From: Sulfurimonas gotlandica GD1
Lineage (GTDB): Bacteria; Campylobacterota; Campylobacteria; Campylobacterales; Sulfurimonadaceae
DNA: 64,000 nucleotides
Assembly: GCF_000242915.1 (NCBI RefSeq)
Contig: NZ_AFRZ01000001.1
Location: forward strand, 1,736,001-1,800,000
Direction of reading: 5' to 3'
Shown here piece after piece: positions 8,524-17,656 of this stretch. Position numbers and translations under genes: made by a program. The stretch's first letter is position 1. Every line of letters begins with the position of its first letter. A model generated the notes under the pieces. That model saw only the letters and a list, made by a program, of their open reading frames with translations, had not been told where the DNA came from and did no database searches.

Positions 8524-9855
8524 TTACCTTTTGCTTCTAAATTTTACTCTAAAAGTCTCAGTTTTTTTAGCATCTAGAACTACTTCAAATGAAAGAGTGT
8601 TTCCACGTTTAAACGTATAAGCCTTTGATGTCTCAATAGTGCTTGTTGTATTCTTGTTAAAAGGGATGAGAATCTCCAAAGTCTTTTTATCATCTGAGCT
8701 GTTTTTTAGAGTGTAGAGCACAGTTGCTTCTAGGTAACTTTTAGTGTCCGAACGACTTTCTATAGTCTCTTTTACTTTTAAATCAAAGTTTTTACCCAGA
8801 GCCAAGTTTACAGGTGTATCCTTTGGTGTGTGGTTTAGTGAACTCTCTCCCAGTAAAATATTGTTCGAGTTTAGTTTCGAGTAAGTTCTCACTACACCTT
8901 TTGGAAGAGCTAAATCAAGCTTTTTAATCTCTATGTACTGAGTCACATTGTGTTTTTGCTCTGATTGTAGATAGAGTGGATTTGAAGTAGTGCTAGAGTA
9001 TCTGCGTTTTATGTCAATGGCATCTTGAGTTATAAATTTTATCTGAGTTTTTTCGTTGTTAGCCAGATTTACTTTAAACGGTATAGTATAAAAATGGTAA
9101 CCTTCATGTGCTTGATGCGAAACATCTGGAGCAGCTTCCATCATTGCCATTGCCTTTTGGTATCGCTGTTGGGGTTGTGCTCTTTGAGCTCTATTGATGT
9201 CACCTGCTAAAACATAAAGGTTTGTGCCTTCATAGGCTTTTCCGGAGCGGTTATCTATAGTTATCCATCCTGTTAAGTCTGCTTTATCGCCGTTAAGGTT
9301 TAAGATGTAGTCACTCTTCCATGAAAGACTGTTTATTAGATAATCTATGTCCATTTTAGTGTTTAGATTTTTTCTAGCTTCTATGTTCCAAACCAAAGAT
9401 GGTTTAGTGAGAAGTGAGTCAGGAATAGATTGAAAGATTATGTCTTTACTTAAAACTGAGACAATTTCATTACTGGCATCTCTGACTAGTGCATTTTCGC
9501 CGTTATGAGAAAGTAGGGTCGCACGGTTTATGCCTACTTTTACTTTCCTATTTATATGAGCGTCTAGGAGTTTAGACATAGTTAGTTTGTCAAAACGGTA
9601 TTGTTGAGAATAAAGAGTCACAGAGTTAGGAAGAGCTACATTTACTGAGTCAGTCTCTATCGTACTTGCAACACCTTCATATATTATTTGTTTATCATCT
9701 CTATCGAGGTTAAGTTCTCTCTCTTCATGAACAAGCCCGATACCACCGTTGTAAACGATGAGTGAAGAAGAGCTTGGTTTAGGGCTTAGAGATGCGCTAA
9801 ATAAAGACGAAGATAAAAGTATAAATGCAGACAGAGTTAAAGATATAGTTTTCAT
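8524..9855 (-). CDS. DUF4139 domain-containing exported protein
   Basis: A 443-residue protein. Residues 1-20 are a signal peptide (ILLSSSLFSA). A beta-rich N-terminal part (about 30-135; YNGGIGLVHEERELNL) and a C-terminal DUF4139 region (about 165-440; LVWNIEARKNLNTKMDIDYLINSLSWKSDY) are typical of this family, which is predicted periplasmic and has no settled biochemical role. A strong AAAGGATT Shine-Dalgarno precedes the ATG. A Gln/Ala/Met-rich linker sits near residues 225-250. It is divergently transcribed from the DUF819 gene. Confidence 0.75.
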   Translation of the reverse strand: MKTISLTLSAFILLSSSLFSASLSPKPSSSSLIVYNGGIGLVHEERELNLDRDDKQIIYEGVASTIETDSVNVALPNSVTLYSQQYRFDKLTMSKLLDAHINRKVKVGINRATLLSHNGENALVRDASNEIVSVLSKDIIFQSIPDSLLTKPSLVWNIEARKNLNTKMDIDYLINSLSWKSDYILNLNGDKADLTGWITIDNRSGKAYEGTNLYVLAGDINRAQRAQPQQRYQKAMAMMEAAPDVSHQAHEGYHFYTIPFKVNLANNEKTQIKFITQDAIDIKRRYSSTTSNPLYLQSEQKHNVTQYIEIKKLDLALPKGVVRTYSKLNSNNILLGESSLNHTPKDTPVNLALGKNFDLKVKETIESRSDTKSYLEATVLYTLKNSSDDKKTLEILIPFNKNTTSTIETSKAYTFKRGNTLSFEVVLDAKKTETFRVKFRSKR

Positions 9856-9905
9856 GGTAATCCTTTGGATATATGTTACACTATCAAAAAAAATAATGGG
9901 TAATT

Positions 9906-11036
9906 ATGATTGAATCTCCCTTAATTTATCTATTTTCCATAGCACTTCTAGCAACTATTTTTCATCTGCTTGACACTAGAACTACTTGGAAAGTATTTAA
10001 GTTCATTCCGGCCGTTGTTTTCATCTATGCTTTTTCTATGCTCTTTGCATCTCTGGGACTCTTTGATAAAAACGAAGAGATAGACGCTATCTATAAACTT
10101 ACAAAGACAAACCTGCTTCCTGCGATGCTCTTTCTTATGCTCTTGCAAGTGGATTTTAGACACTTCTTCAAGCTTGGAAAATCTCTGCTTATCTCTTATG
10201 TGTTAGCAGTAACTTCTTTAGCGTTTGGTTTTGTTATAGTCGCGTTTGTTTTTAACTTTGACCAAGACTCAGCGGCGGCTTTTGGGGCTTTGGCTGGAAG
10301 CTGGATGGGTGGAACTGCTAACATGATTGCTGTTGGTTCTGCTCTTGGTGTATCACAAGAGGCCTTTGGTTATGCACTTATAGTTGACAGCGTAAACTAC
10401 ACTTTGTGGGTAATGTTACTTCTGTTTTTAGTACCCTTTGCATCTATCTTCAACAAGTTTACAAAGAGTGATGAAAACATGGCATATCTGGGTGAGATAG
10501 GTTGTGCTTGTAGCATGGGAGCACCAAGATACTGGCTGCTTATACTTTTCGCTCTTGTAGCATCTTTAGGCTCTCAAATAATCGCTCAAAATATAGAGAT
10601 ACTCAATAAAACAACGACCATAGTTCTCATAGCATCTACGCTTGGAGTAATTGGTTCATTTACAAAACTAAAAGAGATAAACGGCTCTAGCGAAGTGGCA
10701 TCTACTATGCTCTACATACTCATAGCTCTCATAGGTTCAAAAGCTGTTTTTGATAACTTCAGCGATGTCGGAGTTTACGTACTTGCAGGTTTTAGCATCT
10801 TGGTTATTCATGCCATAATAATGGTCATAGGAGCAAAAATATTCAAGCTTGACCTGTTCAGTGTGGCTGTAGCATCTCTCTCAAACATAGGCGGAGTTGC
10901 ATCTGCACCAATCCTTGCAGCGACTTACAACAAGTCACTTGTGAGTGTAGGCGTCCTCATGGCGATAATGGGTTATCTCATAGGAACTTTTGGCGGTTTG
11001 CTTGTTGGGAATGTTTTGATATGGATTGTGAAGTAG
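9906..11036 (+). CDS. DUF819 family integral membrane protein
   Basis: A 376-residue protein of about ten hydrophobic helices. The pattern (IPAVVFIYAFSMLFASLGLF; FGALAGSWMGGTANMIAVGSAL; LSNIGGVASAPILAATY) matches the DUF819/YjcL group of inner-membrane proteins, thought to be transporters of unknown substrate. The repeated glycine-rich 'GGTAN' and 'GGVASAP' segments, one in each half, suggest an inverted-repeat transporter fold (inference). The epimerase gene 85 bases downstream lies on the same strand. A role in cell-wall peptide uptake would fit that neighbour but is speculative. Confidence 0.7.
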   Translation: MIESPLIYLFSIALLATIFHLLDTRTTWKVFKFIPAVVFIYAFSMLFASLGLFDKNEEIDAIYKLTKTNLLPAMLFLMLLQVDFRHFFKLGKSLLISYVLAVTSLAFGFVIVAFVFNFDQDSAAAFGALAGSWMGGTANMIAVGSALGVSQEAFGYALIVDSVNYTLWVMLLLFLVPFASIFNKFTKSDENMAYLGEIGCACSMGAPRYWLLILFALVASLGSQIIAQNIEILNKTTTIVLIASTLGVIGSFTKLKEINGSSEVASTMLYILIALIGSKAVFDNFSDVGVYVLAGFSILVIHAIIMVIGAKIFKLDLFSVAVASLSNIGGVASAPILAATYNKSLVSVGVLMAIMGYLIGTFGGLLVGNVLIWIVK

Positions 11037-11121
11037 ATATAAAAAACTCAAATCACAGCTTATTATTATATACTTGCTTCATATTAAATATCTAAAATCT
11101 TATCGACACTAGGCTCATATT

Positions 11122-12111
11122 ATGAAGATACTTGACATATCAACGGAGGTTAAAGAGATAGCTCTAAAGACTCCTTTTATAACAGCTCTTAGACGAGTAG
11201 ATGCAGTTGAGTTTGTAAGAGTTAAAGTTGTTTGTGATGATGGGAGTGTAGCCTATGGTGAGGCACCTGCTACTCGGGCGGTGACAGGAGAAGATATCTA
11301 TAGCATCTTGAGTGATATTGCGTTTATTCAAGAAGAACTTATAGGTTTGACTCCTAAAGATGCTATTGTGTCTCTGCATCTGGCTGAGATGGGTAGCAGT
11401 GCAAAAGCAGCTTTGGATATGGCACTTTTTTATCTTCTTCCACAAACAAAAGAAAAACAAAACCTTACTCTTCAAACAGATATAACTATCAGCCTAAAAG
11501 ATTCAGATGAGATGATCTCAGATGCTACGCAAGCTATAGCAAGCGGTATGAATATATTAAAAGTAAAATTCGGTGGTGATATAAAACACGCCATAGAAGT
11601 CACAAATAGACTCTCAGAGTTAGATGCCAAACTAATCATAGACGCAAACCAAGCTTGGACGCAAGATGACACTATGGAATACCTAGAAGCTACTCTAAAT
11701 GTTAAACTTGAGCTTATAGAACAACCCGTTAAAGCAGATGAATTACATGAACTTAGATGCATAACTAACTACTCACATGTGCCAATACTTGCGGATGAAT
11801 CGGTCTTTACACTCGAAGATGCAAAAGCAATCATAGAGTATGCCTGTGCCGATATGATAAATATCAAACTTATGAAGTGCGGTGGAGTTACAAAGGCGAT
11901 AGAAATTTTAGAGTTTGCCAGAAAAAATGACATTAAATGTATGTTAGGGTCGATGCTTGAAGGTCCTATCTCTATAAATGCAGCTTTAAATCTGGCAATG
12001 GAATACAGTGATGTTATAGCCTATATAGACCTTGACTCTCCACTACTTTACAAAGAGCCATCAAATGAGTTAGAATTCGATTTTAATGGCTGTGAGATAA
12101 CTAGAAAATAA
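11122..12111 (+). CDS. Dipeptide epimerase (enolase superfamily, muconate-lactonizing subgroup)
   Basis: A 329-residue enzyme predicted to interconvert L-Ala-D-Glu and L-Ala-L-Glu released from peptidoglycan. The muconate-lactonizing barrel motifs are in order: KVKFGGD near residue 148 (KxK base), DANQAW near 172 and EQPV near 200 (metal ligands), DESVF near 226 (metal ligand) and IKLMKCGG near 250 (second Lys base). The length matches YcjG/YkfB enzymes. The exact dipeptide cannot be told from sequence. It precedes pyruvate kinase on the same strand with a 53-base gap containing a promoter-like element, so they may be separate units. Confidence 0.8.
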   Translation: MKILDISTEVKEIALKTPFITALRRVDAVEFVRVKVVCDDGSVAYGEAPATRAVTGEDIYSILSDIAFIQEELIGLTPKDAIVSLHLAEMGSSAKAALDMALFYLLPQTKEKQNLTLQTDITISLKDSDEMISDATQAIASGMNILKVKFGGDIKHAIEVTNRLSELDAKLIIDANQAWTQDDTMEYLEATLNVKLELIEQPVKADELHELRCITNYSHVPILADESVFTLEDAKAIIEYACADMINIKLMKCGGVTKAIEILEFARKNDIKCMLGSMLEGPISINAALNLAMEYSDVIAYIDLDSPLLYKEPSNELEFDFNGCEITRK

Positions 12112-12135
12112 AGTAATAATTTGGTAATTTCACAA

Positions 12136-12144
12136 TGTTACAAT
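12136..12144 (+). promoter_or_regulatory. Extended -10 promoter of pyk
   Basis: TGTTACAAT fits an extended -10 (TGnTANAAT) 20 bases before the pyk ATG. An AAAGGATG Shine-Dalgarno lies between it and the start. Transcription from here would give a leader of about 14 bases. Confidence 0.45.
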
Positions 12145-12164
12145 TTTTCAAAGGATGAATTTTA

Positions 12165-13607
12165 ATGAAAAAAAGAACAAAGATCTTAGCAACTATAGGC
12201 CCAGCATCTGACTCACAAGAGAAGATAGAAGCTCTTATGAGAGCCGGCGTAAATGTATTTCGTCTGAATTTTTCTCACGGTACACATGAGTATCACTATG
12301 AAGTTTTGCAACGTATACGCGCGGCTGAGAAAAAGAGCGGTCTGTTTGTTGGAGTACTTCAAGATATCAGCGGCCCTAAGATTCGTGTAGGTCACTTGGA
12401 AGAGCCTTTTGAACTTGAAGCTGATGACATCGTCGAGTTTGTAAAAGAAGAGATTGTTGGGTGTAAAGTTGAAGAAGGTAAATATCGTGCTTGTATAAAT
12501 CAGCCGACTATTTTAAAACAGTTAAAAGTAGGAGAGTTTATCTATCTTTATGATGGGATAATCCGTACTGAGGTTGTTGAGGTTTTAGCTGAGTCTGTAA
12601 AAGTAAAGGTAAGAAACAGAGGAGTGCTAAGTTCTAAAAAAGGTGTAAACTTTCCAAACACAAGACTTGGCATCGATGTTTTGACTCCAAAAGACAGAGT
12701 AGATATGCTTTGGGGAATAGAGAATGATGTTGACTTTATGGCTATCTCTTTTGTTCAAGATGCACAAGATATGATAGATGCCAGAAAAATCATAACAGAC
12801 AATAATGGAAGAGTTCAGCTCTTCGCAAAGATAGAGAAGTTTGATGCTGTAGAGAATATAGATGCTATTTTAGAAGTAAGTGACGGGCTTATGGTCGCTC
12901 GTGGAGACTTGGGTATAGAAGTGCCGTTTTATGAAGTTCCAGCTCTTCAAAAAATGCTGATAAAAAAAGCAAACGAAGCTTCAAAACCTGTTATTACAGC
13001 TACTCAGATGCTACTCTCTATGACTACAAACGACACTGCAACACGTGCTGAGATAAGTGATGTTGCAAACGCTGTTTTAGACGGCTCAGATGCTGTTATG
13101 CTCTCAGAAGAGAGTGCAATGGGACATAATCCTGTTTTAGCAGTGGAGACTATGATGGAGACTATTATCGGTGCCGAGAAGATCTACCCGTATAATAAGT
13201 TCTCAGTTTTTAAGATATCAGATGCAACAGACAGTATAAACGAGTCAGCAGTGAGACTATGTGAAGATATAGATGCATGGGGACTTATTGGTTTGACTGC
13301 ATCAGGATCATCTGTCAGAAAGATTTCACGTTATCGTCCTCGTCGTGATATATATGCGGTTGTGCATGATGAAAAAGTTGCACGATATTTGACTATGTGT
13401 TGGGGAGTGGTTCCTGCGTTTATGGTTGAGGAGGGTTCACTTGGACAGATGATGTGCGATGTGATGAACCAAGGAATAGAGAGAAAAGTCTTGAAGTTGG
13501 ATAAGAGCTATATACTAACAGCAGGAGATCCTGTCGGAGTAGCGGGTTCTACGAATATGATCCGTATTTTAAGAGAGCATGAGATGAAGTTCTTCGCTTC
13601 ACTTTAA
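12165..13607 (+). CDS. pyk: Pyruvate kinase
   Basis: A 480-residue enzyme converting phosphoenolpyruvate and ADP to pyruvate and ATP. The N-terminus (KILATIGPASDSQEKIEAL; NVFRLNFSHGTHEYH) and the active-site segments FAKIEKFDAVENID, MVARGDLGIEVPF and TRAEISDVANAVLDGSDAVML are all intact, followed by the C-terminal regulatory domain. The length is normal for a bacterial pyruvate kinase. It has its own promoter-like element and a good ribosome binding site. Its stop overlaps the end of the convergent receiver-kinase gene by 9 bases, leaving no room for a separate terminator. Confidence 0.95.
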   Translation: MKKRTKILATIGPASDSQEKIEALMRAGVNVFRLNFSHGTHEYHYEVLQRIRAAEKKSGLFVGVLQDISGPKIRVGHLEEPFELEADDIVEFVKEEIVGCKVEEGKYRACINQPTILKQLKVGEFIYLYDGIIRTEVVEVLAESVKVKVRNRGVLSSKKGVNFPNTRLGIDVLTPKDRVDMLWGIENDVDFMAISFVQDAQDMIDARKIITDNNGRVQLFAKIEKFDAVENIDAILEVSDGLMVARGDLGIEVPFYEVPALQKMLIKKANEASKPVITATQMLLSMTTNDTATRAEISDVANAVLDGSDAVMLSEESAMGHNPVLAVETMMETIIGAEKIYPYNKFSVFKISDATDSINESAVRLCEDIDAWGLIGLTASGSSVRKISRYRPRRDIYAVVHDEKVARYLTMCWGVVPAFMVEEGSLGQMMCDVMNQGIERKVLKLDKSYILTAGDPVGVAGSTNMIRILREHEMKFFASL

Positions 13608-14705
13608 GAACTCAACTCTGAATACGGCACCTTTTTCATCGTTTGAGGCAGAGATATAGCCATTATTTTTCTCTGCAATCTCTTTAGCGATGTATAATCC
13701 AATACCACTGCTATTGGTACTACTTTCATACGGCAAGAATATATTGTCTATTATCTCATTGTCAATTCCGCCACCATTATCACTTATTGTAAGTACATTA
13801 TTTTGTATATCTATCTTTATCTCAGGATTTTTAATCTCTCTTTTCTTAAATATATCTCTTGCATTATTTATTATGGAGAAGACTATCTGTGTAAACTCAT
13901 TTTCATTTCCGTAAGTTTGCCCAGTTTCATCTGAACTAATTAAGATATTTATTTTATTATATTTAAGAGTCGCATCTGAGATGTCTAAAACTTTTTTAAC
14001 AGAGTCAGTAAGAGAAAATGTTTCACTGGAGTGTGAGGGGAGATAAAAGTTTCTAAAAGTCTCAACTGTATTTGACATAAAATTAATCAAGTTTTGAGAC
14101 TTTTCAATCCTTGCTAGATTTTCATCTTTTGTAGTCTCTAAGTCTTGTTCAATTTTTATTTTTTGACTAATATTTAGAGCTGATAAAGAAGCAAGAGGTT
14201 GCTTCCATTGATGAGCAATATGCATAAGAAGTTCACCTAAAGCTGCTTGTTTTGACTTTTGATAAATCATCTCTTGCTTAAGTCTGTTTTTTTCTAGTTC
14301 TATTTCTATTCTAAGTGCTAAATTTTTTTCATAAGCTCTTAGTGTTAGATGTGTATTTACACGAGATAAAAGCTCTTTCGGATTAAATGGCTTTGTTATA
14401 TAGTCAACAGCTCCAAGCTTAAACCCTTGCTGTAAATCTTCTTGTTTATCAAGAGCAGTTAAAAATATGATTGGAATATTAGAAGTTTTTTTGTTGCTTT
14501 TTAAGATATTACATACTTCAAAGCCATCCATGTCCGGCATCATAATATCTAAAAGAATGAGATCTATATCCTCACTATTAGCTGCTTCTAGTGCTGTTTT
14601 TCCATCTATGGCAGTAATCAAGTCATACTTTTTTAACAGTTCAACCAACACATCGATATTTTCTTTAACATCGTCAACGATTAATACTGTCTGTATATTT
14701 TTTAT
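13599..14705 (-). CDS. Response-regulator/histidine-kinase fusion (REC-HisKA-like-HATPase)
   Basis: A soluble 368-residue signalling protein with an N-terminal receiver (phospho-acceptor Asp in LILLDIMMPDMDG), a coiled coil, the phospho-acceptor His in LLMHIAHQWKQPL and a C-terminal HATPase (NNARDIF; SDNGGGID; SSGIGLYIAKEI). The receiver precedes the kinase, so it probably relays a signal from another kinase. The first standard start (GTG 14651) would delete receiver strand beta-1 and the acidic pair in TVLIVDDV. An ATA at 14705-14703, correctly spaced from an AAAGGAG ribosome site, gives a full receiver that aligns with the REC of the REC-GGDEF protein at the far end of the divergent operon. 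Partnership with that operon is inferred. Confidence 0.8.
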   Translation of the reverse strand: MKNIQTVLIVDDVKENIDVLVELLKKYDLITAIDGKTALEAANSEDIDLILLDIMMPDMDGFEVCNILKSNKKTSNIPIIFLTALDKQEDLQQGFKLGAVDYITKPFNPKELLSRVNTHLTLRAYEKNLALRIEIELEKNRLKQEMIYQKSKQAALGELLMHIAHQWKQPLASLSALNISQKIKIEQDLETTKDENLARIEKSQNLINFMSNTVETFRNFYLPSHSSETFSLTDSVKKVLDISDATLKYNKINILISSDETGQTYGNENEFTQIVFSIINNARDIFKKREIKNPEIKIDIQNNVLTISDNGGGIDNEIIDNIFLPYESSTNSSGIGLYIAKEIAEKNNGYISASNDEKGAVFRVEFLK

Positions 14706-14772
14706 GAGAACTCCTTTTACGCATAAAGTATATAATTAAATAACCACTTGTAATAATCCGTCATAAACTTTT

Positions 14773-14778
14773 ATTATA
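14773..14778 (-). promoter_or_regulatory. -10 element for the receiver-kinase gene
   Basis: TATAAT on the minus strand, about 68 bases upstream of the ATA/AAAGGAG start region, in the 193-base divergent gap. The gap also holds plus-strand TATAAT elements at 14822 and 14865. Confidence 0.4.
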
Positions 14779-14864
14779 TACTATTCTATCATGTTTCCCG
14801 TTATAGTGGGCTTTCGTTACCTATAATGTGTTTATATTAATCAACATTTTAAGTTTCAACAAGT

Positions 14865-14870
14865 TATAAT
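14865..14870 (+). promoter_or_regulatory. -10 element for the TonB-receptor sensory operon
   Basis: TATAAT 28 bases before the ATG at 14899, with the GGAAG ribosome site between. A second TATAAT at 14822-14827 is an alternative. No convincing Fur-box palindrome is visible in this gap. Confidence 0.45.
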
Positions 14871-14898
14871 AAAAACCAATAATATATGGAAGTTGTGT

Positions 14899-16887
14899 AT
14901 GAAAAAAAAGTTACTATTACTGGTTTTACCTAGTTTTATATTTGCTAGTTCATTACAAAATGCTTTGCAAGAAGAGATATCTTATCTGCAAGAAGAAACA
15001 TTTGTTACTTCAGCTTCCAAAGTAAAAGAAAATATCAAAAAAACACCAGCTTCAGTTACTGTCATTACCCAAGAGATGATAGAAAATATGGGAGCTAATA
15101 ATATATTTGATGTACTTAGAAGTGTTCCAGGTTTGGGTGTGTCACAAAGTAATATTTATGTAGATAAAATAACTGTTCGTGGTATTGAAACATGGTTCTC
15201 AGAAAAAGTGTTAATACTACTAGATGGGCACTCCTTAAACGTCGATCTTCTAAATGGTGGAGCTACAGGAGCGTATAAAAATATTCCCATAGAGCTTATA
15301 AAAAGGGTAGAGATTATTAAAGGTCCTGCATCTGCTTTGTATGGTGAAAATGCTTTTACAGCTCTCATAAATATAATTACAAAAAAAGCCAAAGATATTG
15401 ACGGTGCTAAAGTTGTTGTTAAATATGGAAGTGACAACACAAAAGTTGCAAATTTATCTTATGGAAAAACTTATGATGATTTTGAGTTAACTGCAAATCT
15501 TAACTATATAAAATCAGATGGTGATGCAAGATTTATAGCGAGTGATGCAGTTGGCAACAGTGGATACAGCAATCCAACATTAGATAGTTTTAATGGATAT
15601 CTGTCTTTGGTTCATAAGAATGGATTTTACGCTACTGGAAATATTAATACTACAGAAGATGGACCTAGATATGGTGTTGCACATGCACTAAATAATGAAG
15701 ATATTTCAAAAAAGATAACTTATTTTATAGAACTTGGATATAAAAACAGACTAAATGAATATCTTGATTTACATATTCGAGCATACTATGACAGTTTTAA
15801 AGTTGATAATACATGGAGAGTATTTCCAGCCGGATCTCCAGCCCCTGCATTTACAAATGGAATGCTAGGTTATGTAGGGTATGAAACAAATAAGTTAGGT
15901 GCTGAGACACTTTTAACTTTCAAATATAATAAATATACGATAGTTACAGGTTTGTCGTATGAACAGCAAAAACTTCAAAATCCTTGGCAAAAGATGAATT
16001 GGAATCCAGTTACAGGGGCTCCTGTAGGCAGTATACAAGATTTTTCAAATCCAAGTACAAATTTTACAGATGAAGTTGATAGAAGTTTTACGGCAGTTTA
16101 CAGTGAACTTCTTTATGATGTTACTAAAGATATAAGAATAAATTTTGGACTTAGATATGATTACTATAGTGACTTTGGAGGCACTCTAAATCCAAGAGTT
16201 GGTGCTACATGGGCTATTAATAAGGATAATATTTTTAAGTTTATGTACGGTGAAGCATTTAGGGCTCCGACTTTTGCAGAGTTACACAATAAAAACAATC
16301 CGTCAATTAAAGGCAATCCTAATTTAAACCCAGAAATGGTAAAAACACATGAACTTAGTTTTCAAAATAGCTCTATTGATGATCTACAGGCATCTATAAC
16401 ACTGTTTTACACTGACATAAAAGATATCATAATTCTTGAAAACACTATATACACCAACAAGGGGCAAGTAACCACAAAAGGTGCTGAGCTTGAAGCAAAG
16501 TACAATCTTAGAAGAGGCTCTTATCTTTTAGCTAACTATACATACCAAAAACCAGAGAATGAACTTACAGGTGACGAGTTAGAAAATATCTCCAATCATG
16601 AAGCATATCTTGGTCTGAATTACAGGATAGATAGACACTTTAACCTCTACGCAGATGCTAAGTTCATAGGCAAACAAACAAGAAGTACATCCGATACAAG
16701 AGAAGCTGTACAGAGCAGTATAACAAGTAATGCTACACTCTTGGCTAAAGATATAATGCTTAAAGATTTAGAGATGAAATTTTCAATATACAACCTATTT
16801 GATGAAAAAAGCTATGACTCTTACTCACCATACGATTATCCATTGGGTGGTAGAACTTATATGGCTCAACTTAGTTATAAATTTTAG
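14899..16887 (+). CDS. TonB-dependent outer-membrane receptor
   Basis: A 662-residue outer-membrane receptor. Signal peptide 1-17 (LLLLVLPSFIFA). A TonB-box-like EETFVTSASK lies near residue 33. The plug domain spans about 45-160 (TPASVTVITQEMIENMGANN; DVLRSVPGLGV; RVEIIKGPASALYG), followed by the barrel (RYDYYSDFGGTLNPRVGATW; GEAFRAPTFAEL) and a terminal YKF. This is the colicin I receptor/vitamin B12 receptor type. An ATG at 14899 with GGAAG upstream is preferred over a TTG at 14893. The genes downstream encode binding proteins and signalling proteins rather than a permease, so it may deliver a ligand for sensing. The ligand is unknown. Confidence 0.9.
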   Translation: MKKKLLLLVLPSFIFASSLQNALQEEISYLQEETFVTSASKVKENIKKTPASVTVITQEMIENMGANNIFDVLRSVPGLGVSQSNIYVDKITVRGIETWFSEKVLILLDGHSLNVDLLNGGATGAYKNIPIELIKRVEIIKGPASALYGENAFTALINIITKKAKDIDGAKVVVKYGSDNTKVANLSYGKTYDDFELTANLNYIKSDGDARFIASDAVGNSGYSNPTLDSFNGYLSLVHKNGFYATGNINTTEDGPRYGVAHALNNEDISKKITYFIELGYKNRLNEYLDLHIRAYYDSFKVDNTWRVFPAGSPAPAFTNGMLGYVGYETNKLGAETLLTFKYNKYTIVTGLSYEQQKLQNPWQKMNWNPVTGAPVGSIQDFSNPSTNFTDEVDRSFTAVYSELLYDVTKDIRINFGLRYDYYSDFGGTLNPRVGATWAINKDNIFKFMYGEAFRAPTFAELHNKNNPSIKGNPNLNPEMVKTHELSFQNSSIDDLQASITLFYTDIKDIIILENTIYTNKGQVTTKGAELEAKYNLRRGSYLLANYTYQKPENELTGDELENISNHEAYLGLNYRIDRHFNLYADAKFIGKQTRSTSDTREAVQSSITSNATLLAKDIMLKDLEMKFSIYNLFDEKSYDSYSPYDYPLGGRTYMAQLSYKF

Positions 16888-16897
16888 GATGTAAAAA

Positions 16898-17656
16898 ATG
16901 AAACTGATATTTTTAATTTTATTATTTGTTAACATCCTTTTTGGGGATACTCTAAAAGTATATTTTTATACTACAGAGGCAAATATAAATAATTATAAAT
17001 CTTTAAAGGTAAGTTTTGACGCTTATTTGAGAGATCATGGAGATTATGAGTTTCAGCCATTTAACGATAAAAAGACTTTTGAAAAATATTTAAAAGATAA
17101 AAACTCAATCGTTATTTTATCGAGTTGGCACTATAAAAAGATTGCAAAAGAGTATAACTTAGAAGCAAAGTTGGTAGCTCAAAAAAAAGATACATTTACA
17201 GACACCAAAATACTTGTTGGGCAAAAAAATATCTCTTTAAATGGTGTAGTTGCATCTGCTTACGATAATGAATATGCAAATGAGTTACTAATAACTTTAG
17301 CAAATAATAAATCTAATAAACTATCTATTTTAATTGTTCCAAAAGAGATAGATGCTCTTATGAGCGTAGGTTTTGGGATGAGCCAATTTGCACTTGTGTC
17401 TAAAGACAGCTTTAAACTACTAAAAGAAATTAATCCGCTATTGTCCAAAAGTTTACAAATTTATCATGAATCAGAGCCAAAATATAGAATGCTTTTAACT
17501 TGCAGTGAGATAGATAATCAAAAAAATGAACTTGTGTCTGTATTTCAAGAGATGGGCTTTACTGAGAGTGGAAAAAGCATTTTAAAGATGATAGGTGTGG
17601 ATAAATTAGTAGTTCTGAGTTCAAATGACTTAGAAAATTTAGGGGGCCTGAAATGA
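16898..17656 (+). CDS. PhnD-like periplasmic substrate-binding protein
   Basis: A 252-residue exported protein. The signal peptide is MKLIFLILLFVNILFG. The body resembles the PhnD/ABC phosphonate-binding type II fold (KVYFYTTEANINNYKSLKVSFDAYL; AIVILSSWHYKKIAKEYN-like helix; LVAQKKDTFTDTKILVG). No ABC permease or ATPase is nearby. It begins 10 bases after the receptor gene and overlaps the next gene by 4 bases (ATGA), so it is co-translated in the sensory operon. Its likely job is to bind the ligand imported by the receptor and present it to the hybrid kinase (inference). Assignment to PhnD rests on overall pattern only. Confidence 0.65.
   Translation: MKLIFLILLFVNILFGDTLKVYFYTTEANINNYKSLKVSFDAYLRDHGDYEFQPFNDKKTFEKYLKDKNSIVILSSWHYKKIAKEYNLEAKLVAQKKDTFTDTKILVGQKNISLNGVVASAYDNEYANELLITLANNKSNKLSILIVPKEIDALMSVGFGMSQFALVSKDSFKLLKEINPLLSKSLQIYHESEPKYRMLLTCSEIDNQKNELVSVFQEMGFTESGKSILKMIGVDKLVVLSSNDLENLGGLK

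Noticed and set aside
13599-14651. GTG at 14651 as the start of the receiver-kinase
   Set aside because: It removes the first strand and acidic residues of the receiver, and the ribosome site lies about 60 bases upstream at the ATA.
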